The translations under genes were made by a program, and so were the position numbers. This document shows, piece after piece, positions 8,227 to 16,750 of a DNA stretch of 64,000 bases (position 1 is its first letter; every line of letters begins with the position of its first letter). The DNA comes from Bacteroidota bacterium. Its GTDB lineage: Bacteria; Bacteroidota; Bacteroidia; Palsa-948. The stretch is from assembly GCA_016195025.1 (NCBI GenBank), contig JACQAL010000015.1, positions 1-64,000 of the forward strand, written 5' to 3'. The notes under the pieces were generated by a model, which searched no databases, was not told where the DNA came from, and worked only from the letters and a program-made list of their open reading frames with translations.

Positions 8227-10468
8227 GAATACATTTCTGAATTTTATATTCCTTGCCGAGATAATATTCATTCACGGGTTTCCAATCGGTGTTGCACGGA
8301 TAATTACAGAATTGAATACTCATACTGAAATAATCTCCGATATAAGAATTTTGTTCTAAAATATTTTTCACCTGCCAGTTGTTAAATGTAGTCAAATACC
8401 TGCTTGCCGCTTCCTCATTAACTGAAAATGGTTTCAATGCTCCCAGTAAAAAAAATTTATAGCATCTGATTTCAGGCAAAGCAAGATGGAGGGTTTTAGT
8501 TTTTACGGGATCATATTGTCCGCCAACCATCACAATTCCATCGGAAGATAAATGTGTTTTTACAATCCCGAAAAATTCTTTGGAGTTAATATTGTTGCTG
8601 TATGCCACCTGTGAACGTAGCGGGTCCAGCAAAATAATATCGAACTTTTCATTTACACTGTTAAGAAAACGCCTGCCATCCTCAATGACGGTAATAAGTT
8701 TCGGATGAAACAAAATATTTTTTATCTCCGGAATTTTTGCGAAATTATCCAACAGCGTTTTATTAATTTCAACAAGAGTTACTTTTTTTGTACTGGGGAA
8801 TTTCAAAAATGCTTCAGTGATTGAGCCCGCGCCAAAACCTATTATCAAAATATTTTCTGCCTTCTTTGCATACCGGATGCTTTCCAGGCATTCATAATAA
8901 TAAGTATATCCGGGGCGAAAACCATGACTGCTTCCATTAATAAAATTTCTATACACGGATGTATCATTGTAATAAGTAACGATGACGGATTGTCTTCCCT
9001 CTTCCAGCGCGGTCTTATGATTATTGCTTTTGAATTTATGCGGATAATTTGAATGAATAGAAGAATAAAAAGAATAATTATCGGGAAAAGCAAGAAAGTT
9101 GAAAATGATGAGAATTGCTGCAAGAATTATTGCAGGTATTTTATTTTGTTTTCTTCTAATTGTTCCCAGCAGGAAAAGCGTGTTCACCGAAGAAAACACC
9201 GCAAGCGTTCCCGATGTTTTTATCAGAGGCAAAAGAACAAACCCGGTAAGCATTCCGCCCATTACATTTCCGAGCACATTGAAAAAATAAATATTTCCAA
9301 CAGTATTTCCTTCGGCATTTATTTTTCTCTTGGTGATTTCATTTATTAAAGGAAAACTTGCACCCATGATGATGGTGGGAATCAAAACAAATAACAAGGG
9401 ATAGAAAAAGATATCATAGTTGATTACGAACTCCCGTATTCCATGAGATGAATTAAACAAAGGATGCGTGTCATTGTTAAATGACTCATCGGTAATTGCA
9501 GAAAAATAATTTGGAAAAGTATTTAATTGATAGAATAAATAAAATGAAACTATTACAAATAACCCGAGCAAAAATTGCAGCATGAAATAAAAATTCTTTT
9601 TCTTATGAAAAGAAAATTTTTTAGTTATGTTATTTACAAAATAACTTCCAATCGCAAGACCGAGCAAATAGACAAAAAGCACTGTAGAAAATGCGTAAGC
9701 AGAATCTTTTGTAAGAATACTTATGATGCGGAACCAAACAAGTTCATACCCGATTGCAGCAAAACCCGTAATGAAAACAATTAAATATGTTAAATGAATT
9801 GGAATAAAGTTTTTGCTCCCATCCGGCAGATTAGCGTTTTCCTGTTCCGAAGAAGAAAATTCGGTTTGAAATTTTTTTCCCGAAAAATATACTATCATGC
9901 CGATGAATAAATTCAGCGCTGATGCACAATAAACTGCAGTATCTAAACCAAAAAATGAAATGATAAAAAAAGTTGCGAACAGCGCACCGCTTGCAGCACC
10001 CAGCGTATTTACAAAATATAAACGGCTGACACTGCGAAAAAAATCTTTCCGAATGCGATTATATATTTTTACAAGAAGTGGCAGCGTTGCACCCATCAAC
10101 AAAGTGGGAAGCGAAAGAAAAAGAAATAATAATACTGCTGTAAAAAAATAATTCACTCCGGCAGTTTTCTGTCCTATGAAATCAAGAATGTATGGGCTTG
10201 CAACTCCGAACAACCCGATTAAAATTTCTATGCCCAAATAAAGTTTTATTTTTTCTTTGACCTTCTCCGATAATTTTCCTCCCACATATCCGCCAATTCC
10301 CATCCCGAACATATAAATGCTCACAATAAGAGTGACTGAATAAAATCCCACTCCATAATACACCGTAAGCAATCGCTGCCAGGCAACCTGATAGATGAGC
10401 GCAGCAGCGCCTGAAAGAAAAAATACAAGTAAAATTATTAATAATGAAAATGCAGTTGTTTTTTTCAT
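8195..10468 (-). CDS. Fused membrane domain / spermidine-synthase-like protein
   Basis: 757 residues from the ATG at 10468; an ATG at 10486 is possible but lies in remnant sequence. The first ~460 residues form 10-12 membrane helices with two related segments, IYQVAWQR (about 25) and IGYELVWFR (about 240), suggesting an internal duplication. After about 490 comes a cytoplasmic aminopropyltransferase-like Rossmann domain: ILIIGFGAGSITEAF, then VTLVEINK, VIEDGRRFL and IILLDPL. True SpeE has a GGGDG loop; here it is GFGAG, so polyamine synthesis is doubtful. The family (fused MFS/spermidine synthase) is widespread and its function is poorly defined. First gene of the left operon. Confidence 0.8.
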   Translation of the reverse strand: MKKTTAFSLLIILLVFFLSGAAALIYQVAWQRLLTVYYGVGFYSVTLIVSIYMFGMGIGGYVGGKLSEKVKEKIKLYLGIEILIGLFGVASPYILDFIGQKTAGVNYFFTAVLLFLFLSLPTLLMGATLPLLVKIYNRIRKDFFRSVSRLYFVNTLGAASGALFATFFIISFFGLDTAVYCASALNLFIGMIVYFSGKKFQTEFSSSEQENANLPDGSKNFIPIHLTYLIVFITGFAAIGYELVWFRIISILTKDSAYAFSTVLFVYLLGLAIGSYFVNNITKKFSFHKKKNFYFMLQFLLGLFVIVSFYLFYQLNTFPNYFSAITDESFNNDTHPLFNSSHGIREFVINYDIFFYPLLFVLIPTIIMGASFPLINEITKRKINAEGNTVGNIYFFNVLGNVMGGMLTGFVLLPLIKTSGTLAVFSSVNTLFLLGTIRRKQNKIPAIILAAILIIFNFLAFPDNYSFYSSIHSNYPHKFKSNNHKTALEEGRQSVIVTYYNDTSVYRNFINGSSHGFRPGYTYYYECLESIRYAKKAENILIIGFGAGSITEAFLKFPSTKKVTLVEINKTLLDNFAKIPEIKNILFHPKLITVIEDGRRFLNSVNEKFDIILLDPLRSQVAYSNNINSKEFFGIVKTHLSSDGIVMVGGQYDPVKTKTLHLALPEIRCYKFFLLGALKPFSVNEEAASRYLTTFNNWQVKNILEQNSYIGDYFSMSIQFCNYPCNTDWKPVNEYYLGKEYKIQKCIHEGKGQKENN

Positions 10469-10563
10469 TCTAATCTGCACCACCATTCAAAATTTATAAA
10501 CGGCAAGCGGATGTGATTTTTTTTATTGATACCCTTTAATAGTTCTTTTAAAAACCGAATGCC
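10465..10563 (-). pseudogene. Remnant of the 3' end of an asparagine synthase gene
   Basis: The minus strand reads 32 residues ending INFEWWCRLE before a TGA. The tail of the intact asnB at 11715-13607 ends INKKINHRLLIW, then FMNFEWWCRIF. The remnant has INKKNHIRLPFINFEWWCR, and RFLKELLK upstream resembles QYVKELLL of asnB. The nucleotide match is also direct: the 15 bases CACCACCATTCAAAA occur in both. The stop overlaps the next gene's start as ATGA. No start codon or catalytic part is left. I infer an old second copy, or a recombination scar, at the head of the glycan operon. Confidence 0.75.
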
Positions 10564-10570
10564 AAAGGTA
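10563..10570 (-). promoter_or_regulatory. Bacteroidota -7 box for the left polysaccharide operon
   Basis: TACCTTTG on the minus strand matches the TAnnTTTG consensus exactly. It lies about 95 bases before the first gene of the ten-gene minus-strand run. No clear TTTG is present at the -33 position. Confidence 0.5.
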
Positions 10571-11010
10571 GTTGAACTTTGAAAATACAGAACCGGTTTG
10601 CAAAAAAGTTTTTTATTACTTTACAAACGCTTGTTGCCCGACTCCGGTACACTTCCGGCTTTTATGCACGGCAGGCGACTTATCAACAGCTTATTTCATT
10701 TTTTACGTTGCGGAAATTTTTTTCTGAAGCTATTTTTCATAGGAGCAACGTGCGTGCTGAAAAAATATTTGGTGTGTTGAAAATTTATTTTTCATGAATT
10801 TCCCTGAAAAGTTTGGCAGGGCTTTTGCAAGGTATGGATAACGAACGGAAGCGACAAAACATCAAAAGAAAAAAAACATGAAGCAACACTACTCAGGGAA
10901 TAAATAAAACACCGAGTTCCTTATCCTGCTGAAGCGGGATGAAACCTTAGCGGCAACACAGACCGCGAAGATGAGCATAAGCGGGGAATAATTGTAAAAC
11001 CTATGAAACA
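10571..11010. other. Intergenic stretch, no gene recognised
   Basis: About 440 bases between the divergent glycan operon and the AbrB-like gene. Only short open frames occur, none with recognisable protein character. No RNA gene or clear repeat was seen. The last ~100 bases become richer in G and C toward the AbrB-like gene. Confidence 0.4.
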
Positions 11011-11394
11011 ATGGAAAAATCCATTTTTCAGGTTACCTTAACGGGCGGCATCATCACCTTTCCTGCTGACTTGCTCAAGCAGACCAACCTCAAAGAAGGC
11101 GATGTGCTCGATATTGAAGTGCAAAGCGGAAACCGCTTTACGCTCATACGCGAAGCAGCTCACCGCGACCTGTTCAAACCGGGCGCGCAGGTAACCAGGC
11201 AGCAGGTGGAAACGTATCTGAGCAATCACGGATTCCACCCTTCCAGTAACGACCCGGATGTGTGGGAGGCGCCCATCAAGCGCAATACTGCCGAAGCAAA
11301 GTCGCTGGGTAAGTTGTACACCGTGTCGGTGAATGTTCCCGACCTGGTGGGCGACCCGCGCAGGTTTGCCGCGTTCATACGCAGGCATCCTTAA
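11011..11394 (+). CDS. AbrB-like swapped-hairpin domain protein
   Basis: 127 residues, ATG start. Residues 5-50 fit the SpoVT/AbrB/MazE swapped-hairpin pattern: a strand, GGIITFPADLLKQTNLKEGD, then VLDIEVQSGNRFTLI. Such domains bind DNA as dimers (transition-state regulators or antitoxins). The remaining 75 residues (from FKPGAQVTRQQVETYL) are not recognised. Base composition is visibly richer in G and C than neighbouring genes, with codons such as CGC, GGC and CTG. The gene stands alone between two minus-strand glycan regions and has its own terminator, so horizontal acquisition is plausible. No toxin gene is next to it. Confidence 0.5.
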   Translation: MEKSIFQVTLTGGIITFPADLLKQTNLKEGDVLDIEVQSGNRFTLIREAAHRDLFKPGAQVTRQQVETYLSNHGFHPSSNDPDVWEAPIKRNTAEAKSLGKLYTVSVNVPDLVGDPRRFAAFIRRHP

Positions 11395-11414
11395 GTGAGG
11401 TTGGATCGAACATG

Positions 11415-11471
11415 CCGAAGGGCAGAAGCAAAGGCGCAGCAGCGCCAATGTTTCCTGCCCTTTGGTTTTTT
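11415..11471 (+). terminator. Rho-independent terminator after the AbrB-like gene
   Basis: CCGAAGGGCAG at 11415-11425 pairs with CTGCCCTTTGG at 11455-11465 (11 pairs, one wobble), followed by six T. The loop contains a second hairpin, GGCGC-AGCA-GCGCC at 11433-11446. It begins 20 bases after the stop codon. Confidence 0.75.
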
Positions 11472-11487
11472 GTTACGGTTGCTGAAA

Positions 11488-11640
11488 GGAAATCTGTTCT
11501 TCCAATCTTCCAATCTTCCATCATTCCTATAACAAGAGATTCCGATAAATAAGGAGGAAGTATGGTAGAAGTAACATAGAAGTAATCTATAAGTATACCA
11601 CCAGTAACATATAAGTGTATTATAAGTATATCATAAGGTT
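11488..11640. repeat. Low-complexity word repeats between AbrB-like gene and asnB
   Basis: Starts with TTCCAATCTTCCAATCTTCC, then several variants of a word built on AGTAA/CATA/TAAGTATA (for example GAAGTAATCTATAAGTATA, AACATATAAGTGTATTATA). No open frame of note. It resembles the other intergenic word repeats in this window. Confidence 0.6.
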
Positions 11641-11714
11641 ACAGAATGACACTGCCTAACTGCAAATGCTGAATAAATTTTAAACTATACGACAAAGTTG
11701 GCAGGAAAATTAGT

Positions 11715-13607
11715 TTAATCTCTTATTTTTTCTCCGTTCAAAAATATCCTGCACCACCATTCAAAATTCATGAACGACCATATTAACAGGCGGTGATTTA
11801 TTTTTTTATTGATATGCTCGTCAACAGTCGCTTTTATAAATTTTTTGTTTATGAACTCGGAGGAAACGGTTTTTTTATTCAGCAGCAGTTCCTTTACATA
11901 CTGCGCATTTTCTCCCCTGTACCACGATTCATCAGGAGCAGAAAAGCCCTGTTTCTTCCTGTTAATTATTTTTTGGGGCAAGAAATCGAGCATGGCTTTT
12001 CGCAATACATTTTTTCCATCATCAAATTCGTGGTATACTGATTTTTTCTTTTCCAGATTTTCATCTATCCGCTCAATTTCTTTTTTCAGATTTCCTAATT
12101 TATGTTTTACAGGAATTTTTTGTGCGAAGTTAACCAAATCATTATCTAAAAACGGAAACCGCTCTTCCAATCCGTTTGCCATGGAGAGTTTATCGCCCAC
12201 CAAAAGAAGTCCCGGTAAAAAAGTTTTTATTTCGAAGAACAATGAATTCTGAATATGCTGCTCAGGTGAATCATATTTTAATTTTTCGTTGAAGAGAAAA
12301 ACATTTTCAAAGACCTTTCTGGGTTTTGATGCGTTTGAAATTTTTACCGTGCCGGTGAACAATTCATTTTTTCTTTCATCGGGTACAAGCCGCTGCCAGA
12401 AATCATAATATAAATTAAAAAATTCTTTTTGATTTACAGAATTAAAAACGCGGTAATACCTCCATGGATAACCGCCATATAATTCATCACCGCCTGTTCC
12501 CTGTAAACAAACCTTCACAAATTTAGAAGCAAGCCGGCTGATATAATAATTCGGATACGACATGCCCACGCGCAAATCTTCGAGATGATAAACCACGCGC
12601 GGAAGCGACCAACTTAAATCTCCGGCATTGATGATTTGCTCATAATGTTCCGTCTTGAAATAATTCGCCATGAGTTCTGCCGCTTTGCGTTCATCGTAAT
12701 TTGCTTCCACTCCGGTTACTTCGCTCATGTCGAATCCGCAGGTGAAAGTGGTAAGCCGTTTTACCTGCTGCGATGCAATGGCTGTAATCGAACCCGAATC
12801 CATTCCTCCTGATAAATAAGAACCAACCGGAACATCAGAAATCATTTGGCGCGCTACTGCCTGTTTGAACAACCGCTGCGTTTCATTTTTTGCATCTGCA
12901 AAACTCATTTTCTCATCCGGTTCAGAAAAATCATAATCCCACCACGAATTATGTTTTACAAAACTGCTCGTTGAATCAACTTTCACCGTGTTGGCTGGTG
13001 GAAGCATGATTACACCATCGAACAAAGTGTGATACGCAAAAAGATTCTGAAATGTGAAATATTCATTCAGCGCTTCATAATTTAATTTCATCCTGAACTC
13101 AGGATGTGCAACGATTGCTTTTATTTCGGAAGCAAATACGAGCGACTTTCCGTTAAACCAATAATACAGCGGCTTCACGCCAAACCTGTCGCGGGAAAGA
13201 ATTAACTGTTTTTCTTTTTTGTTCCATGCGGCAACGGCAAACATTCCGTTGAGCCGCTCGAAAAACCCGGTTCCGTACTCGGCTAATCCTTCCACGATAA
13301 CTTCTGTATCGGTGGTGGAAATAAATTCATGTCCTTTTTTCTGAAGTTCTTTTTTAAGTTCGGGAAAATTATAAATGCATCCGTTGAAAATCAAAATCCA
13401 TACCCCATTTTTGGAAGACATGGGCTGCGCTCCGCGCGAAGAAATATCAAGTATGGCAAGCCGCCTGTGAGCAAGCGCAATATTGCCTTCCACAAAATGA
13501 CCTTCTCCATCGGGACCGCGGTGCGCAATTTGTTCAGCCATTTTTTTAATGACTGATTCTGCAACCGGTTCCTGGTTCAAATTAAATATTCCTGCTATGC
13601 CGCACAC
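11715..13607 (-). CDS. asnB: Asparagine synthase (glutamine-hydrolysing)
   Basis: 630 residues from a GTG at 13607, which leaves Cys2 as the N-terminal nucleophile after Met removal (MCGIAGIFN). Glutaminase domain 1-~200: R49 in HRRLAILD and N75 in FNGCIYN. The motif has Cys where most enzymes have Glu (NGEIYN). The synthetase domain carries the ATP-pyrophosphatase loop SGGMDS at 266-271. The enzyme amidates aspartate, or in glycan clusters another carboxylate, using glutamine. It is longer than E. coli AsnB (554) and typical of the ~630-residue group found in exopolysaccharide loci. A 3'-end remnant of a similar gene lies at 10465-10563. Confidence 0.9.
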   Translation of the reverse strand: MCGIAGIFNLNQEPVAESVIKKMAEQIAHRGPDGEGHFVEGNIALAHRRLAILDISSRGAQPMSSKNGVWILIFNGCIYNFPELKKELQKKGHEFISTTDTEVIVEGLAEYGTGFFERLNGMFAVAAWNKKEKQLILSRDRFGVKPLYYWFNGKSLVFASEIKAIVAHPEFRMKLNYEALNEYFTFQNLFAYHTLFDGVIMLPPANTVKVDSTSSFVKHNSWWDYDFSEPDEKMSFADAKNETQRLFKQAVARQMISDVPVGSYLSGGMDSGSITAIASQQVKRLTTFTCGFDMSEVTGVEANYDERKAAELMANYFKTEHYEQIINAGDLSWSLPRVVYHLEDLRVGMSYPNYYISRLASKFVKVCLQGTGGDELYGGYPWRYYRVFNSVNQKEFFNLYYDFWQRLVPDERKNELFTGTVKISNASKPRKVFENVFLFNEKLKYDSPEQHIQNSLFFEIKTFLPGLLLVGDKLSMANGLEERFPFLDNDLVNFAQKIPVKHKLGNLKKEIERIDENLEKKKSVYHEFDDGKNVLRKAMLDFLPQKIINRKKQGFSAPDESWYRGENAQYVKELLLNKKTVSSEFINKKFIKATVDEHINKKINHRLLIWSFMNFEWWCRIFLNGEKIRD

Positions 13608-13693
13608 CGTGAGTTCAACATTTAAAATTCAAGGTTTGAAGTTAGGGGAAAAAAGCAAACAGGCATTAGGCAAGATGCAAAATCATTATACTA

Positions 13694-13768
13694 CCGTTGC
13701 ATTACAATTTTCTTTGAAATAATTCCCGCTGCGGTTTTCTCTTGCAGGAAATAAATTCCTTCTTGCTG
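13694..13768 (-). pseudogene. T9SS sorting-domain tail left after an in-frame TGA
   Basis: Directly after, and in frame with, the TGA that ends the next gene, the minus strand reads 24 residues (QQEGIYFLQEKTAAGI...IVMQR) to a TAG. This is the last third of a T9SS type A C-terminal domain (compare NGIYFLQVNTIEKIYTAKII in the neighbouring RCC1 gene). The earlier YPNP and N-x-x-G-E parts are missing. I infer a deletion that joined a body gene to a foreign sorting-domain end, with a stop at the joint. Confidence 0.75.
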
Positions 13769-15142
13769 TCAATTCACCTGTATAGTATTAAGCCCTCCGG
13801 CAATAGTAGTGGTAGTTGAAGATGCGCCTCCTACAGCACCCAGTTTAAAAGTACTTGCCACAAAGCAATTGCTGTCAAGAGTAACTGTAATAGTGCCTTT
13901 AATTGTCATTTTATTCCATTTGTTCGTTGTGCCCGGATTTCCAGTCCCATCCATTTTAACTGTATCTAAATGGGTAGTTGTGCTGGCATTAATAAATAAT
14001 ATCACATCATTGGTAGCAGTATCAACTATTCCGGCAGTATATTTTAACGTTCCGGTATTGTAGTTAAACTGGCGATAATATTGGCTGATGCTGCTTGCAT
14101 TGCCAATAATTGTAAGTGTAGCTGTTGTTGAAATATTTATTTCTAAACTGTTTTGCAAACTTCCGGTAGTAATGCCGGAAAAATCTATACTTCTGCTGTT
14201 TGACCCATTCAAAATAAATTTTGTTGTTCCATTTATGACTGTTGTTTGTGCCGATGACCATAAAATTCCTCCCCCGATATTAAAATTACCGCTATTCATT
14301 GTAAAAGTGGAGCCGGTTTGGCTTACATTCTTAAAATCACCGTTGCAGGTTAAATCGTTAAGGAGAGTAACTGTTCCTCCTGAACTTGAGAACTGAACAT
14401 TATTCAAGTTAGTTCCATTCAATTTAAGATTAAACGGAGAAAGAGGATTTAACCTGAAGTCGCCCTGCCATGTAATTGTTCCGGATACATAGGTTAATGT
14501 TATACCTGAACTGCCGCTCACACCATAAGTGGCTTGGTTGGCTATAGTAACATTGCCATTCAAATCCGTATCATTGCCTATTGCATGAGCGCCTTGCCAT
14601 GTTCCGCCTGTAAAAATAATTTTTACTGCCCCGTTAGTAGTATTCCCCATATTTATTCCTCCGTTTGTTCCGGTCAATGTCAGCGTTTCAGCAACACTAG
14701 GTGTAAGTGTTGTCGCTCCGCTAATGGTAAGCAAACCGGATAAGGTCAGGTTTCCGTTTAATGTTTTTGTACCGGTAAGGTTAAATTTCATCGGCATGTT
14801 CCACACAAACCCGTTTGATTTGATAGTGGAAGCGCCCGAAACAATCAGCCCTATTGTGCTGCTGCCTGTGGCAACCATGCTTGCTCCAAAAGTAACATTG
14901 CCGTTCACTGTTAAAGTTCCGGTTAATGTAATTGTGTTTGTATAATTTGTAAAGTCAATTGTTGCGCAAGTGCCATTGGCAGTGCTAACAGTGCATTGAG
15001 TAGTTGAATTCACATCAAATACTGCATTGTCAGTAGATAATGGCACTGCACCGTCACCGGTGCCGCCAGATACTGTGCTCCAGTTACCTGCGGTATTCCA
15101 GTCATGAGAGTTTGTGTTATCTGTCCAATAATAAGTTGCCAT
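13769..15142 (-). CDS. Gly/Thr/Asn-rich beta-helix-like surface protein, probably decayed
   Basis: 457 residues, ATG start. It opens with a WNTAGNWS...VPLSTDNAVFD segment, common at the start of strand-rich cell-surface repeats. The rest is low-complexity T/G/N/S sequence with recurring LTLSG/LTISG/TLNGN pieces expected to form a right-handed beta-solenoid. It lacks a signal peptide, and its own C-terminus ends just before a stranded T9SS tail (13694-13768), so export is doubtful. The 842-residue protein at 24469 has similar repeats. It is 18 bases downstream of an RCC1-repeat gene and belongs to a duplicated block. Function unknown. Confidence 0.65.
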   Translation of the reverse strand: MATYYWTDNTNSHDWNTAGNWSTVSGGTGDGAVPLSTDNAVFDVNSTTQCTVSTANGTCATIDFTNYTNTITLTGTLTVNGNVTFGASMVATGSSTIGLIVSGASTIKSNGFVWNMPMKFNLTGTKTLNGNLTLSGLLTISGATTLTPSVAETLTLTGTNGGINMGNTTNGAVKIIFTGGTWQGAHAIGNDTDLNGNVTIANQATYGVSGSSGITLTYVSGTITWQGDFRLNPLSPFNLKLNGTNLNNVQFSSSGGTVTLLNDLTCNGDFKNVSQTGSTFTMNSGNFNIGGGILWSSAQTTVINGTTKFILNGSNSRSIDFSGITTGSLQNSLEINISTTATLTIIGNASSISQYYRQFNYNTGTLKYTAGIVDTATNDVILFINASTTTHLDTVKMDGTGNPGTTNKWNKMTIKGTITVTLDSNCFVASTFKLGAVGGASSTTTTIAGGLNTIQVN

Positions 15143-15160
15143 GTAAATTTAGTTTGTTGG

Positions 15161-16585
15161 TTAATGTTGAATGATGATTTTTGCCGTATATATTTTTTCT
15201 ATTGTATTTACCTGTAAAAAATAAATTCCATTCGCTTGGTTGGAAATATCAATGGTGAGATTCCTCACTGCGTTCGGAATGACACTTCGTGTCACTTTTT
15301 CGCCCATTATATTATAGATGTTTAAACCGAAAATTGTAGACCGCAAACCAGAAACCGTAAATACTCCGTTTGTTGGATTCGGATACAGTAAAATATTTTC
15401 CTGCTCTGCAATTTCATTTACTCCCGCTGTATTCGTGCATACTCCTCCAATCACCTGCACGGGTGATGGTTTGCATCCACAGCCGGTGGTGCTAAATGTT
15501 CCGTCTCCTAAACCACCCTCTACATTATACCCCCATGCCCAAAGTGTGCTGTCTTTTTTCATGGCCAAGGAATGATATAAATCACCTGCCGCAATAGCAA
15601 TAATACTGTTTAAAGAACCAGATTGAACAGGGTTCCATCTGTTCGTAGTGGTGCCATCGCCAAGCTGTCCTTCCGTATTATCTCCGCACGCCCAAACCGT
15701 GCTGTCCTTTTTTAGAAAAAGAGAATAATCATAACTACCGGCAGCAATGGCGGAAATACCAGTGTTTACCTGTATAGGAACAGAACTGTTGGTATTTGTA
15801 CCATTGCCAAATGCTCCTGAAAGGTTATTCCCCCATGCCCAAACCGTGCCGTCATTTTTTAATGCAATGGAATAAACTGTACCCGCGGCAATGGCAGTAA
15901 TTCCGGTGAGAGAACTTACCAGCACAGGAGTCCATTTGTCTATGGTAGTTCCATCACCTAATTGTCCATTATTATTGAGCCCCCAAGCCCAAACTGTTCC
16001 GTCATTTTTAACCGCAAGGGAATATGCGTTACCTGTCGCAATTGCAATAATGCCGGTGAGCCCTTTCACTTGCACGGGAGAAGATTTATTAATGGTTGTG
16101 CTGTCGCCTAACTGACCAAAAGTATTAAGCCCCCATGACCAAACCGTTCCGTCATTCTTCAAAGCATGAGAATGATGATTGGCAGCATCAATAGCAATAA
16201 TACCCGAAAGCCCGCTTACCTGAACAACGCCTTTGCATTGGCAGGCATTGGTATTGGTTGTTCCATCACCCAACTGACCTACCTGATTTCTGCCCCACGC
16301 CCATACGGTTCCGTCATTTTTTAGTGCGAGCGAATGACACGCCCCTGCAGCCACCGAAATAATTCCTGAAAGAGAATTTATTTGCATGGGAACTGCCGTA
16401 TTGGGAAGTGTGCTGTCACCTAATTGGCCATTGTAATTAGCTCCCCAAACCCTTACAATACCATCAGAACAAACAGCTAACGAATGGAGGCCTCCACCTG
16501 CTATAACTTTATTCTGCGCAAAAGAAAAAGTATGCAGTAAAAAATTTGCAAGAGCAAAAAGAAGAAGGGAGCGGAGAGAGAACAT
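15161..16585 (-). CDS. RCC1-repeat secreted protein with T9SS sorting domain (copy 1)
   Basis: 474 residues, ATG start. Signal peptide 1-23 (ends TFSFAQ). Residues ~28-385 hold about seven RCC1-type repeats of ~50 residues with the core DGTVWAWGxNxxGQLGDGTT and IIAIAAGxxHSLALK, expected to form a beta-propeller. The C-terminal ~75 residues are a T9SS type A domain: ILLYPNPTNGVFTV, LNIYNIMGEKV, then GIYFLQVNT and a basic end. The loop before the penultimate strands holds SVIPNAVRNLTID, which looks repeat-derived. The protein should cross the inner membrane by Sec and reach the surface by T9SS. Ligand unknown. Confidence 0.85.
   Translation of the reverse strand: MFSLRSLLLFALANFLLHTFSFAQNKVIAGGGLHSLAVCSDGIVRVWGANYNGQLGDSTLPNTAVPMQINSLSGIISVAAGACHSLALKNDGTVWAWGRNQVGQLGDGTTNTNACQCKGVVQVSGLSGIIAIDAANHHSHALKNDGTVWSWGLNTFGQLGDSTTINKSSPVQVKGLTGIIAIATGNAYSLAVKNDGTVWAWGLNNNGQLGDGTTIDKWTPVLVSSLTGITAIAAGTVYSIALKNDGTVWAWGNNLSGAFGNGTNTNSSVPIQVNTGISAIAAGSYDYSLFLKKDSTVWACGDNTEGQLGDGTTTNRWNPVQSGSLNSIIAIAAGDLYHSLAMKKDSTLWAWGYNVEGGLGDGTFSTTGCGCKPSPVQVIGGVCTNTAGVNEIAEQENILLYPNPTNGVFTVSGLRSTIFGLNIYNIMGEKVTRSVIPNAVRNLTIDISNQANGIYFLQVNTIEKIYTAKIIIQH
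15258..15300. repeat. Interspersed repeat word inside the sorting domain of RCC1 copy 1
   Basis: Contains ATTCCTCACTGCGTTCGGAA followed by a small hairpin TGACAC-TTC-GTGTCA. On the coding strand it specifies VTRSVIPNAVRNL. I recall the peptide PNAVRNL/PNEVRNL as a product of a widespread noncoding bacterial repeat. Copy 2 has a different word at the same site. Confidence 0.6.
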
Positions 16586-16611
16586 CTGGTAAAGTTATAA
16601 ATATTTGTTTG

Positions 16612-16731
16612 CTATGTATTAAATGAACTGCCGTCAAATATTACGTCATCGGTTGATGTTGGAACGGCTCCACCGCTCCAGTTGCCAGCCGTATTCCAAT
16701 CGGAACCAGGTCCAATAAAAGTTGTTGCCAT
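16612..16731 (-). pseudogene. Truncated N-terminal copy of the Gly/Thr-rich protein
   Basis: A 39-residue frame starting MATTFIGPGSDWNTAGNWS and ending TDDVIFDGSSFNT before a TAG. It aligns with the start of the intact gene at 15142 (MATYYWTDNTNSHDWNTAGN...STDNAVFD). The flanking downstream-gene sequence is also shared: the ~65 bases beyond the ATG are nearly identical at 15143-15200 and 16732-16800. This is the broken partner in a tandem duplication of [RCC1 gene - Gly/Thr-rich gene]. Confidence 0.8.
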
Positions 16732-16750
16732 GTGAATTTAGTTTAATTGG

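Noticed and set aside
8195-10468. Genuine spermidine synthase
   Set aside because: The GGGDG loop is altered to GFGAG and most of the protein is membrane-embedded.
10579-10797. Small plus-strand gene
   Set aside because: Only ~70 residues, no recognisable signal or composition and no ribosome-binding or promoter support; overlapping frames of similar quality exist.
13769-13771. Programmed TGA recoding
   Set aside because: The T9SS tail after the TGA is incomplete and the protein lacks a signal peptide; TGA ends other genes here normally. Deletion scar is simpler.
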